DNA of 64,000 nucleotides from Paracoccus sp. IB05 (GTDB lineage Bacteria > Pseudomonadota > Alphaproteobacteria > Rhodobacterales > Rhodobacteraceae). The notes beneath the pieces are model-generated. The model saw nothing but the letters and a program-made list of their open reading frames with translations. It was not told the DNA's origin and made no database searches. Positions 33,291-42,103 of this stretch are shown in pieces; positions within the stretch are counted from its first letter, which is position 1, and each line of letters begins with the position of its first letter. The stretch spans positions 1 to 64,000 of the forward strand of contig NZ_JAEFCF010000029.1 of the NCBI RefSeq assembly GCF_016405985.1, given 5' to 3'. Made by a program: the position numbers and the translations under genes.

Positions 33291-36200
33291 TCAACTGGTT
33301 TCGGCTTGCGTGAGGTGATCAGACGGCATGACGCCCCTGGCCAGCTCCAGCCGCCCATGATCAACCCAAAATACTGCCACCCCATGCAGCGGATGCTGCG
33401 GGAACAGGCGGGCAACCAGCCCGGCATAGGAAGAAAGCTGCGGCCAATAGGGGCCGAAGCCCGCTCCGTCCCCGCCAGATTTATGGTCGATCAGCAGCGC
33501 ACCCTTGGGGCCGACGGCCATAAGGTCGATGGTTCCGGGGATCTCGGCGCCATCGGGCGTATGGCTGAGGACGGGGATTTCGGCCCTGAGATCGGTATAG
33601 CCCTCGGCCTTGAGCCATTCCTTCAGCGCTTCGGCACGGTTCGACACGAGTGTCAGCGTGGCCTCGTCCAGCCCGGTTGCGCGGAGCAGCGCCGGGGAAA
33701 GATCCGGGCGGGTCAGACAGGTGCGCAGAGCCAGGTGCAAGGCAGTGCCGCGTGCGGCGTCATTGATGGCTTCGGGCCACGCCGCGCCAAGGGAGATACT
33801 TTGTGTGGCGGGCGCTGCGGCAGTGACCCGCGCCTGCGAGGGTTGTAGCCGCCAGGGCGTCAGGGTCGTTGGGGGCAATGGCATGGCATGGCCGAAGCGG
33901 GCGGTATCGGCGTCGCCACCGGTTGTATACTGGGTCAGTCCCGCCTGTTCGGGCAGCTGCAAGATCTGTGCCGGACACAGGGCGGTGCCTATGCGCAAAG
34001 TGCCGTTGTCGATCTTTGGGGCACAGCAATCGTTGAAAATGTGGAAGAGGTTTTTTGCCTCGGGTGCGTCCTCATCGCGGTCCTTGAGGAAGCCGGGCCA
34101 CTCCAGCACCAGCCGGTCGCGGGCGCGGGTCAGTGCTACATAAAGCAGGTTTTTCGCATTGGCCTCGAAGGCCTCGCGTCGGTCCTCGATGAAGCGGCGC
34201 TCGGCCTCGGGCGCGGAAAAGCCCGGGGTGTGGATCAAAGCCGCTGATCCCAGCACCACGGCCATATCATCGATCCGGTCCAGGGCATCGAAGCGGGTTG
34301 CTGTTGAGCCAGGCCATTCCTCAATGCCATGGTCGAATTCGGCTACAACCGTGATCGGCCATTCCCGACCCTTGGAGGCGTGCCAGGTGACGATCTCGAC
34401 CGCCTCGGCGCTGTTGGCCGATGGGTCGGGGTGGCGGTCGAAATCGCGCTCGCCTGCACGGGCGTCCAGCCAGCCAAGGAAAACCTTGGCCGTTTCGCCA
34501 TGGAAGCCCGAGGCTGCCTTGAGGTCGCGGTGGGCCGCCTCGAACTCCGCCGCCTCAGACTCCAGCCGCAACAGATCGGCGCGTGATTGGGCCGCGTCAG
34601 GTTGGCGATCCGCCCAAAGGCGCAGACCGGCTGCGTCAAGCACCAGATCGAGGCTCGCACCAACCGGCAAAAGCGCAAGCCGGTCGGAGAGGCCCGCAAG
34701 CCGCATCAACACCGGATCATCAGCCAGCCGTCCGTCGATCTGGGCCGAGAGCGCGTCCTGCAAAGGCAGCGGCTCGGGCCCCAGGGTGCGCAGCAAAAGC
34801 CCCGCATGGATATCTGCCGGATTGGCGGCAAAGGCGAGGCCCGCGCGGGCGGCCACGACCACCGTGCTTGCAGCCCAGCCGTCTTCATTGATGCGGACCG
34901 GCACGCCGCGCGCGCGCAACTCTTCTGCATAACGGGCGGCGGTGGAGTGACGGCAGACCAGCAGTGCGATGTCCGACGGGCGGACAGGACGTGCGGCCTT
35001 GCTGTGCCGGTCGGTGATGTTCTCTGTCCCGGTCAGGATCTGCGCGATACGTTCGGCGATATGCTCCGGAGGCTGAGAGTATTTCTGAGATCGCCGCCCT
35101 TGCGTGGCATTCAGCACCTCAATCGCCGGGCCGGGCACCGGGTCGCGGGTCGGGGCCAGCGGGTTGTAGCCCGCGCCAAAGAGGCCCGCCCCCATCGCAT
35201 TGACGAATTCCATCACCGCAGGCGTCGAGCGCCAGTTGCGATCCAAGGGCTGCGTGGCATCCGGGTTGGCGGCCGCCAGAGCCTGCGACAGGCGCGGGTC
35301 GGCACCCTGAAAGCCCATGATCGACTGCTTGACATCGCCCACCAGAAGCGTGCGCGGCGCATGTGCGCCCAACTGCCAGAGCAGCGCGAATTGCACCGGG
35401 TTGGTATCCTGAAACTCGTCGATGATGACGCAGTCGATCTCGTCCAGCACAGCCTGACGCACCGCCGGGTCGGTCCGCAGCAGTCGTTCTGCGCCGGTGA
35501 TCATATCGGCAAAGTCGATCAGGCCGAGCGATTTCTTGCGCGCCTCATAGGCCTCCATCACCTCTTGCGCGCAGGCGATCAGGCACGACAAATGCAGTTT
35601 TGCATCCGCCAGCGGGCCGGGATGTGCGGGCAGAGCATCGGCCGCCTCCATGATCGCTGTGGCAAGGTCGTCATAACCCGGGGGCGTTTTCGTGCGGCTG
35701 TTCGAGGTGAAAAGCCCGCGCAGCCCCTGCCAGACCGACCAGTCTCGGTTCAGCAGGTCCGGGGTTCGTGCCACGCGCTGGAACTGGGAAAGGTTCTTCT
35801 CCAGCGTCTCGCGCGGGCCTTTGGCGGTGACGGTGGCCATGCCGCCTTCGGGGAAAGCCGCCAGCATCGCCTGCACCGCTGCGCACAGCGCCTCGCCGGC
35901 GGCAGCAGGATCGGCCAACACCTCACCATAGACCGCATCAAGCCGGCCGAGTGCAGGCGCGATCAGGCCGGGGTCGCGCCCCTTGTCACCAAGTCCGCGC
36001 AACAGGTCGATCATCGCCAGCACGCGGGCGCGCAGGCTGTCTTCGACCGTCTCGCCCTTTTGCCAATTCGCCTCATAGCCGAAACGCTCCGGCTCGGCCT
36101 TTATCGGATCCAGCGACTTCGCATGGGCCAAAGCCTGCCGGATCAGCAGGTCACGCTCGGCATCACCCAGATGTCGCGGCTGCGGCGAGGCCCCCGCCGC

Positions 36201-36491
36201 CAGCGCATGTTCGGTCAGAAGACGCAGGCCAAGCCCGTGGATGGTCGAGACATAGGCGCGTTCAACCGCCATCGCCTCGGCAACCAGCCCATCGGCCAGC
36301 AGGCCCGCGCGGATCCTTTCGCGCAATTCGCCCGCTGCGGCCTCGGTAAAGGTCACGGCGAGGATACGCTCGGGCCGCACCACGCCGCGTTTTACCCAAT
36401 CTGAGAGCTGGGTCTTGATGCGGTGGGTCTTGCCCGCGCCCGCACCGGCGGGGACGATGACCAGACCGTTTTCGGTGGGTGCCATGGTCAT
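33291..36491 (-). CDS. AddA-like UvrD helicase-nuclease
   Basis: A 1066-residue SF1A helicase fused to a RecB-type nuclease. Motif I is VPAGAGAGKTHRIKTQL (about 15-25), motif Ia/Ib region AVTFTEAAAGELRERI, motif II VIIDEFQDTNPVQFALLWQL (about 355), motif III GDVKQSIMGFQGAD, and motif V TWHASKGREWPITVV. The C-terminal nuclease shows GTIDLMAV (about 990), LLIDHKSG (about 1005) and YWPQLSSYA (about 1020), the D...DxK...Q-Y pattern of AddAB/RecB nucleases. It overlaps the AddB-like gene by 4 bases (ATGA). This pair is probably a second, accessory AddAB specialised for the array, rather than the housekeeping recombinase. Confidence 0.82.
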   Translation of the reverse strand: MTMAPTENGLVIVPAGAGAGKTHRIKTQLSDWVKRGVVRPERILAVTFTEAAAGELRERIRAGLLADGLVAEAMAVERAYVSTIHGLGLRLLTEHALAAGASPQPRHLGDAERDLLIRQALAHAKSLDPIKAEPERFGYEANWQKGETVEDSLRARVLAMIDLLRGLGDKGRDPGLIAPALGRLDAVYGEVLADPAAAGEALCAAVQAMLAAFPEGGMATVTAKGPRETLEKNLSQFQRVARTPDLLNRDWSVWQGLRGLFTSNSRTKTPPGYDDLATAIMEAADALPAHPGPLADAKLHLSCLIACAQEVMEAYEARKKSLGLIDFADMITGAERLLRTDPAVRQAVLDEIDCVIIDEFQDTNPVQFALLWQLGAHAPRTLLVGDVKQSIMGFQGADPRLSQALAAANPDATQPLDRNWRSTPAVMEFVNAMGAGLFGAGYNPLAPTRDPVPGPAIEVLNATQGRRSQKYSQPPEHIAERIAQILTGTENITDRHSKAARPVRPSDIALLVCRHSTAARYAEELRARGVPVRINEDGWAASTVVVAARAGLAFAANPADIHAGLLLRTLGPEPLPLQDALSAQIDGRLADDPVLMRLAGLSDRLALLPVGASLDLVLDAAGLRLWADRQPDAAQSRADLLRLESEAAEFEAAHRDLKAASGFHGETAKVFLGWLDARAGERDFDRHPDPSANSAEAVEIVTWHASKGREWPITVVAEFDHGIEEWPGSTATRFDALDRIDDMAVVLGSAALIHTPGFSAPEAERRFIEDRREAFEANAKNLLYVALTRARDRLVLEWPGFLKDRDEDAPEAKNLFHIFNDCCAPKIDNGTLRIGTALCPAQILQLPEQAGLTQYTTGGDADTARFGHAMPLPPTTLTPWRLQPSQARVTAAAPATQSISLGAAWPEAINDAARGTALHLALRTCLTRPDLSPALLRATGLDEATLTLVSNRAEALKEWLKAEGYTDLRAEIPVLSHTPDGAEIPGTIDLMAVGPKGALLIDHKSGGDGAGFGPYWPQLSSYAGLVARLFPQHPLHGVAVFWVDHGRLELARGVMPSDHLTQAETS

Positions 36492-39091
36492 TCCTCCTCA
36501 ACCTGACGGATGAACGCGGTGACGAGGGTTGAGCCGTCGGTCAGCGCATAGGGGGTGAAGCCCGCCTCTTTCTTAAAAAACGCCTCGTCCTGCGAGGTGT
36601 TCAGCACCACCTGACCCGCGCCAAGTTCCGCCAGCCGCTGGGCCAGCATCTCAACCGCGCCCGCATTCACCGCATCCCCCATGTCTCGGGCGGGAGACCC
36701 TTCAGGCAGCGCAAGGCCCGAGGTCAAGAGCCCGCCGTCATTCATCAGGTGATAGGCGACGGCGACCTTGCGCCCGACCAGCGGATCCATCCCGTCATCC
36801 TCGCGCCGATGCGGGCGGGCGATCATGTCCGCGTAAAGCCCGGCTTGCAGATCCCAGCCCGCCTCCATCCGCGCACGCCGCCCCTTGGTGCCGCTTTTCT
36901 TGTGGTCAACCACCAGGAGCGCACCGTCCGGCAGTTCGAGGATCGCATCGGCCTTGCCATGCAGGTTGATGCCATGCGCCTCACCCGCCAGCCAGATCTC
37001 ATTGCCGATGATCTTCGCCCCAAGCGCCAGCAGATGTTCGCGCCAGCGCAGGGCGGCGGTCAGGATCTCGCGCTCCAGCCCGCGGCGCTCCATTTCCCAT
37101 GAGGGGCTGCGCAGGAAACCGGCATGGCGGGTCAGCGCGCGGTCATAGGCCTCGGGGATCAGCGTGGCCAAAGCGTCTGGGTCGGGGATGCCAGCGTCTG
37201 CCGGGAAGACATGCTCGAACACCTCATGGGCGATATTGCCCTTGGCCATGACGTCAAGCTCCTCGGCGGACCAGGACATGTCTTCGGCCCCCACCTCGGC
37301 CAGAAGCCAGGCAAGGGGGCTGACCAGCAATGTCTCCAGCCGCGAGGGTGATTGCGGTTTCGCCGTCCCGTCATCACGTTTTCTGAGCGAGAGGAGGTCG
37401 AGGCCGGGGAAGGTCAGCGCCTCGGGAAGATCAGGCGGCTCGACCAAAGGCGGCAGGTGGTGATGCGCCACCGGCCAGTCTGCGGGGGCGATGCGCGACA
37501 GATCAAGGATCAGATCCGCCGCATCCTCAATCCCCTCGACGGCGCGGGCCACCAGCGACAGCCCGGCCGAGGGTTGCAGCCGTGCGCCCGCCAGATCACG
37601 CCAGGGGATCAGAAAGGTGACGCTGTCCGAGACCGCCTGCAACTGTTGATCGAAAAGCGAGATCCCCTGCGCCAGCCCCTCAGCCCGGCCACGCAGTTGC
37701 AGGCCGGTCCCCGCACGGATCGCCGTAATCTCGCTGTCGAGGAACAGCGGATTGGCGCGCGGGCGGGTCGGATACAGCCCGTCGGTGAAATCCGTGATGA
37801 TCAGATGGGCGCAAGGACGCCAGGGGCTTTCATGCGCCGACCACAGGCTGACACCTTCCAGATTGCGGTCCGCATCGGGCATTGTCGGCGGCATGACCGG
37901 AATGGCGCGCAGGATCGCCTCCCAATCCGGCGTGCCGTCGCCCGGGGGGACGGCCAGACGGGCGCGAACCTCATCGCCACGCGTGATGTGCTCGCAGATG
38001 CGGTCCAGCAGGTAACGAAGCTGCGCAAGGCTGCCCGCCGAGGCGCGGATATTATCCCAAAGCTCTTTATGCGCGGGCGTGGCGGCAAGGATCGAACCCC
38101 GGAAATCGCCGCCCATCAGGCTTTCCGCCAGATCGCGCCCGGTTTGCGCACCCCAGGGCATCAAGGGCGACAGCGCAAGGCTGGCCAGCACCATCGCAGG
38201 CATCGGCGGGCGTTTCGCCAGTGCCAGATGCAGGGCGGTCTCGCCAATCACATCGCGCTCGGGCGCCCGGCCGGGCAGGCCAGAAAGCGGCACGCCCTGC
38301 GCTGCAAAAGCCCGGGCAAGCTGTCGCGCATCCCCTGCCGTCAGCACGGCGATCTGGCGTGCCGGGGTGCCGGATTCGATCAGGGCACGGGCGCGGGCGG
38401 CGGCAAAATCAGCACAGGCCGCAGGGTCGCGCAGGCCAAAAAAGGCAAGGCTGGGGTCTGTCGGTCCGGGCGTGATATCCGGCGCAGTCACTCCGCCTTG
38501 CAGCGCATTAAGCCGGCAACCCTGCGATGCGGCACGGGGCCTGTCAGAGGCCTGAACCGCACCGAATTCGTGTTTCAGCCGTTCATAAAGCGCCCGAAAC
38601 ACCGCCGGGGCCAGCGGATCAAGCGAGCCTTCGACCACCGGCAGCGGATCGAGAAACTGCCCCTGGGGCAAGGTCAGCACATGGCGCACCGGGGAAAGTC
38701 CCTCGGGCAGTGCCTCGCCCAATTTGCACCAAAGCCCGATCAGCGCGGACAGATGCCGTTTCGCGCGGCTGTCGGGCAAAGCATCGACATGCGGCACCGC
38801 CAGGTCCGGGGTGGCCAGAACCAGATCCGTCAGCGCGGCAGTCACCGCCGAAATCGTCTCGACCGGGGCATTGGCAAGGCTTTCGGCCCAGACCGGGTCC
38901 GGCACTTCGGCAATGGCACGCCCCGGCGCCCATTCCGGCGCAACCCTGGCCAGCGAAAGCTCGGCCAGAGTTGTGTCATTCGGGCGATATTGCAGGCCGG
39001 AACGGGGATCGGCGACGAGAAAGGGATAAAACATGAGCTGCCTGCAATTCTTGATTGTGAATACTTTGAGGGAGAGGCCGGGCAAGATCAA
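36488..39091 (-). CDS. AddB-like PD-(D/E)XK nuclease partner
   Basis: An 867-residue protein. The N-terminal ~600 residues are a degenerate helicase-like region. The C-terminal part is a RecB/Cas4-like nuclease with E in NIAHEVFEHVF, D in NLHGKADAILEL (about 710), VVDHKKSGTKGRRA (about 725) and WDLQAGLYADM. This is the AddB arrangement, but no iron-sulphur cysteine set is visible. The frame opens at TTG 39091 overlapping the upstream stop as TTGA; ATG 39034 (MFYPFLVADPRSG) is an alternative start. It is coupled to the AddA-like gene downstream. Together they would degrade DNA ends. Confidence 0.72.
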   Translation of the reverse strand: MILPGLSLKVFTIKNCRQLMFYPFLVADPRSGLQYRPNDTTLAELSLARVAPEWAPGRAIAEVPDPVWAESLANAPVETISAVTAALTDLVLATPDLAVPHVDALPDSRAKRHLSALIGLWCKLGEALPEGLSPVRHVLTLPQGQFLDPLPVVEGSLDPLAPAVFRALYERLKHEFGAVQASDRPRAASQGCRLNALQGGVTAPDITPGPTDPSLAFFGLRDPAACADFAAARARALIESGTPARQIAVLTAGDARQLARAFAAQGVPLSGLPGRAPERDVIGETALHLALAKRPPMPAMVLASLALSPLMPWGAQTGRDLAESLMGGDFRGSILAATPAHKELWDNIRASAGSLAQLRYLLDRICEHITRGDEVRARLAVPPGDGTPDWEAILRAIPVMPPTMPDADRNLEGVSLWSAHESPWRPCAHLIITDFTDGLYPTRPRANPLFLDSEITAIRAGTGLQLRGRAEGLAQGISLFDQQLQAVSDSVTFLIPWRDLAGARLQPSAGLSLVARAVEGIEDAADLILDLSRIAPADWPVAHHHLPPLVEPPDLPEALTFPGLDLLSLRKRDDGTAKPQSPSRLETLLVSPLAWLLAEVGAEDMSWSAEELDVMAKGNIAHEVFEHVFPADAGIPDPDALATLIPEAYDRALTRHAGFLRSPSWEMERRGLEREILTAALRWREHLLALGAKIIGNEIWLAGEAHGINLHGKADAILELPDGALLVVDHKKSGTKGRRARMEAGWDLQAGLYADMIARPHRREDDGMDPLVGRKVAVAYHLMNDGGLLTSGLALPEGSPARDMGDAVNAGAVEMLAQRLAELGAGQVVLNTSQDEAFFKKEAGFTPYALTDGSTLVTAFIRQVEEE

Positions 39092-39684
39092 CGTATCAGC
39101 GCCGATGTTTTACGGGCCGAGGGCCGTAAAAGCGCCAGAAAAAGACCCGATAACGTATAAGGATCATCGCGCAGGACCGGCTGACCCGCATCGGTTTGCA
39201 CAAGCCCTTGTGCCACCAGCGCCGCTTGTGGTGCCAATGCGGCCCAGACATCGGCCTCGTCGAGATTGCAGCACCAGGCGAGGGCGGCCTCATCGGAAAG
39301 CCCGGTTTCCCGTCGCAACACCGCGGTGAAATCCGCGATCATCCTGCCGCGCTGTTGCAGCGCGAGGTGGCTCAGGATGACCGTCTCAGATGGGCCAAGG
39401 CCCAGATGTTCCGCGATGACACGCAGACGGGCGAGAGGCTGGTCATCGGGCACGACAGTATGCTGAAGGCGTGTCTGGAGATGAGCCGCTAACGCCCGCC
39501 AATCCTGCGCCTCAACTCCGGGCTTGTGACGCCCCACCGGGGAGATCGGGGGTAACGGCCCGAATATCTCGGGTCGACCGCCGAGCCAGCCTGCCAGTAT
39601 CAGCGCCTCGGCCCGGTTCGCCGGGATAGCATCGACAAGCCGCGCCACTATGCCGTGGAGCATATAGGTTTCGATTGTGTTCAT
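39088..39684 (-). CDS. Stand-alone N-domain paralogue of the double-AAA ATPase
   Basis: A 198-residue protein that aligns by eye, end to end, with residues 1 to about 185 of the AAA protein encoded at 42104-44107. HGIVARLVDAIPANRAEALI matches LDLVARLACRFGPASRMAKE, both are followed by GWL, and EHLGLGPSETVILSHLAL (93-109) matches GHFGLSQVEIGILTFVAL (86-102). The LSWFCRTEEAEIRAAL/WCCNLDEADVWAAL region and a GLVQ segment also match. It then stops, lacking both ATPase domains. It is coupled to the AddB-like gene. It may act as a regulator, adaptor or decoy for the AAA protein; a truncated second ATPase gene is the alternative. Confidence 0.65.
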   Translation of the reverse strand: MNTIETYMLHGIVARLVDAIPANRAEALILAGWLGGRPEIFGPLPPISPVGRHKPGVEAQDWRALAAHLQTRLQHTVVPDDQPLARLRVIAEHLGLGPSETVILSHLALQQRGRMIADFTAVLRRETGLSDEAALAWCCNLDEADVWAALAPQAALVAQGLVQTDAGQPVLRDDPYTLSGLFLALLRPSARKTSALIR

Positions 39685-39746
39685 CCTGCCCTCGGTGGTT
39701 TGAGGGCAGGATGGAGGTGGGCTGCGTCAGATTCGGGCGGATCAGT

Positions 39747-40322
39747 TTAGTCGATGGTCAGTTTTACCATTTCGTCACCGACCTGCTTTATCTTCTTCAT
39801 CTTGTCCGCATCGAGGGTCTCATAGTTGATGTTCACCTCTGTCGATGCAAAGAGGACGTAACATCCTTCATGGTCCTTCTCTCTGACCACGTTGCCGCCT
39901 TTTTGAATGGTGTCTACTGGAATATATTTTCCACCCGCGACATCGTATTTATCGACCCTGAGCGTGATGATGTTATCGACAATATCAACGGTAAATTCGA
40001 ACTGATGCTTGCCGCTGTCAGCCGTGACGGCTTTCCAGAACATTTTTTCGTCCCAAATTATGACAGGGGTCATATGCTGCCACTCTATATATGCACGATC
40101 TTTCGGGATTGATTTAAAAGCAATATCCCACAGCTCACTCATGCGCCGAATGAAGTCCCTTCGCACATGCGCAGCAGCAACAAGTGCATCATTGAATTCC
40201 AGATACTGCTCGCTGCTTTCAGCCTCTATCGACTGCCTGCCAGACAACATGCTGATCAGGCCATCTATTGCCTGCCTGAACCTGTCGTCGTTGAAATATT
40301 TCCGGAGCGGGGGCGTGGTCAT
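39747..40322 (-). CDS. Unknown 191-residue protein paired with a PD-(D/E)XK nuclease
   Basis: I do not recognise this family. The N-terminal half is helical and charged (RQAIDGLISMLSGRQSIEAE) and the C-terminal half is a beta-rich domain (HQFEFTVDIVDNIITLRVDK, GCYVLFASTEVNINYETL). There are no cysteine or catalytic motifs. The ATG lies 2 bases after the stop of the nuclease gene, so the two are coupled. Both are clearly AT-richer than the rest of the array and may have entered as one unit. The beta-rich half might bind nucleic acid or the nuclease; this is speculation. Confidence 0.5.
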   Translation of the reverse strand: MTTPPLRKYFNDDRFRQAIDGLISMLSGRQSIEAESSEQYLEFNDALVAAAHVRRDFIRRMSELWDIAFKSIPKDRAYIEWQHMTPVIIWDEKMFWKAVTADSGKHQFEFTVDIVDNIITLRVDKYDVAGGKYIPVDTIQKGGNVVREKDHEGCYVLFASTEVNINYETLDADKMKKIKQVGDEMVKLTID

Positions 40323-40324
40323 GT

Positions 40325-41122
40325 CTATTTCTTTTTTCCTTGCTTGAAGGCGCCAATTCGAGACCAGAGGTGGAAGAGGAAGTTCTGGAATGGCGGATCA
40401 TCTGTCATTTCCATCTGGTTTAAATTCAGCCAGAAACGGTGCCATGAAATGAATCGCCACGATCGGCGCACAGAATATGGCAATTTCGAAAATTCATCTG
40501 GATTCAGGCCAATGACGACAAGGTCAAGATGGCATTCCGGAAGCTCATTCCTGATGAACTCATGGTATGAGTTTAGCTGACGCTCTGTAAGTTTATGGTT
40601 GAATTTTGTTTCGACAAGAAGAACATTCTTTCCGTTTTCACCCCAGCGACACAACAGGTCAATACGTTGTCTTCCTGCGAAAGACTCTGCTTCCGCCGTG
40701 AAGTCTGAAAGCTGAGCAAAATCCGGCGAAAATTCGCACCCCATGGCGCGAAGAAATGCCTGAGCGCGCGCCAGTCTCAACTGGTCATTGTCCGCGTCCA
40801 ATAAGCTGCCAAGGGCTCCTGTTACCTGCGGCTCGCTCATATGCAATCCCCAGCTTAAGCGCGAATAATCGAATGGATGGCTTTTCTGGTGGAGTGCAAA
40901 GGTGCGTGACACCCCGCTGTCGTCATAAAGCAGATTGATGGCCCCTGCGGAAATTTCTTTGTTGATATTACTGGAGTATGTCAGAAATAGTCCTTTAAAA
41001 TAATCTTGAATCCGATCCGACACGCCAGGGAAGTCCAGTTCAAGATTCCCGATATAACCAACTTCAATTTTTTCAGCTTTTTTTCTTCGGCTCACTTTAT
41101 GCCGCCTTGTTTTTTTATACAT
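40325..41122 (-). CDS. PD-(D/E)XK nuclease superfamily protein
   Basis: A 265-residue protein with the classic nuclease core in its middle: E in MSEPQVTGALGSLLDADN, D in GRQRIDLLCRWGENGKN, ExK in VLLVETKFNHKLTERQLNSY, then Q and Y of the alpha-helix. This resembles the PDDEXK_4-type family. The N-terminus is strongly basic (MYKKTRRHKVSRRKKAEK), suggesting nucleic-acid binding. It starts 2 bases after the WYL regulator stop and is coupled to an unknown gene downstream. Base composition is lower in GC than the flanking genes. It is probably an effector or accessory nuclease of the array. Confidence 0.72.
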   Translation of the reverse strand: MYKKTRRHKVSRRKKAEKIEVGYIGNLELDFPGVSDRIQDYFKGLFLTYSSNINKEISAGAINLLYDDSGVSRTFALHQKSHPFDYSRLSWGLHMSEPQVTGALGSLLDADNDQLRLARAQAFLRAMGCEFSPDFAQLSDFTAEAESFAGRQRIDLLCRWGENGKNVLLVETKFNHKLTERQLNSYHEFIRNELPECHLDLVVIGLNPDEFSKLPYSVRRSWRFISWHRFWLNLNQMEMTDDPPFQNFLFHLWSRIGAFKQGKKK

Positions 41123-41124
41123 GC

Positions 41125-42054
41125 TTAGCTTATAATCTCAACCATATCCCCCCACCTCGCCAGATACCATTCCATTTCCTGCCGTCCTCCAGCGCGGAAG
41201 CGGACGATCAGAGAGCCGTCTTCTTGTCGCTCCATGACCTGTTTGGGGTGGAATACATAGCCCGCCGCATCATCGGCAACATCGGGTAGAAACCGCCACT
41301 CCACATCCTGCGGTTCCTCGCGCCAGATACCGAAACTTTCTGACAGCCATTCTTGCAGATCAAATCCCTCGGGGCGGGTATAAATATCGGTCTCCAGCGA
41401 AACCCGTTCAAATCCAGCCAGTGAGAAAAGCCTCAGGTCATCCTGATATTCGCTCCAGGCCAGCAGATATTGACGACCTTGCCCAAGCAGCATGGCAATC
41501 GGGCCGAGGCGGGTATTGCGCGACAGTTTGCCAGAGCCGCGCGCCCGATGATCGGTCGAGACCATGACACCGGCCAGAATGGCTTCGCGCAATTGCGTCA
41601 GGATCTCGAGCGAGAGATTTTCACGCGGGCCGGGGCGAAAGGCAACGCCATCTGCCATCATTTGCGCCTCGAGATCAGGTTCCAACCTGCGCAGCCGGTC
41701 TGCCCGGAACATAGCCTTCACCTTGGCCAAAAGTCGCTCCAGCGCCTCGGCAGTCAGATCGTCGCCTTCCCGGCGCGCAATCGCCACGGCCCTATGGCCC
41801 GCCGTCAATTCGTCCAACGTGGGTTCGACCATCTTGCCCAGCGACCCCGGGGGAAACCGCCAGTATTTGCGCCCCATATCGCCTGCGATTTCCTCGATTT
41901 GCGGATAGGCGTTGCGCAGGGCATCGCGCATGCGCTCGGCCGTGCGGCGCGAGACCGCGAATTCGCGCTCGATATCCGTCAGGCAAATACCCTCGGCCGA
42001 GCCCTGCATCATCAAAGCCAGCTTTTGCAGATCTTCCTGACGGGCGTAACGCAT
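41125..42054 (-). CDS. WYL-domain transcriptional regulator
   Basis: A 309-residue regulator with the start at 42054, where GGAGG precedes the ATG; the frame opens earlier at 42114 inside the AAA gene end. An N-terminal winged helix (MRYARQEDLQKLALMMQGSA, then LTDIEREFAVSRRTAERM) is followed by a WYL domain (GPIAMLLGQGRQYLLAWSEY, then LFSLAGFERV) and a WCX-like C-terminus. WYL regulators of this shape (BrxR/CapW type) repress defence operons and respond to nucleic-acid ligands. It lies second in the array, 49 bp behind the AAA gene, so it probably controls the array. No operator could be assigned with confidence. Confidence 0.82.
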   Translation of the reverse strand: MRYARQEDLQKLALMMQGSAEGICLTDIEREFAVSRRTAERMRDALRNAYPQIEEIAGDMGRKYWRFPPGSLGKMVEPTLDELTAGHRAVAIARREGDDLTAEALERLLAKVKAMFRADRLRRLEPDLEAQMMADGVAFRPGPRENLSLEILTQLREAILAGVMVSTDHRARGSGKLSRNTRLGPIAMLLGQGRQYLLAWSEYQDDLRLFSLAGFERVSLETDIYTRPEGFDLQEWLSESFGIWREEPQDVEWRFLPDVADDAAGYVFHPKQVMERQEDGSLIVRFRAGGRQEMEWYLARWGDMVEIIS

Positions 42055-42103
42055 AGGGCCTCCGGGCAATACTGCGCCACTTTTGCGGCGCGGTGTCAGC
42101 GCG

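Noticed and set aside
38085-38105. T-arm-like sequence GGATCGAACCCCGG
   Set aside because: It lies in the well-supported AddB-like coding frame and no cloverleaf can be built around it.
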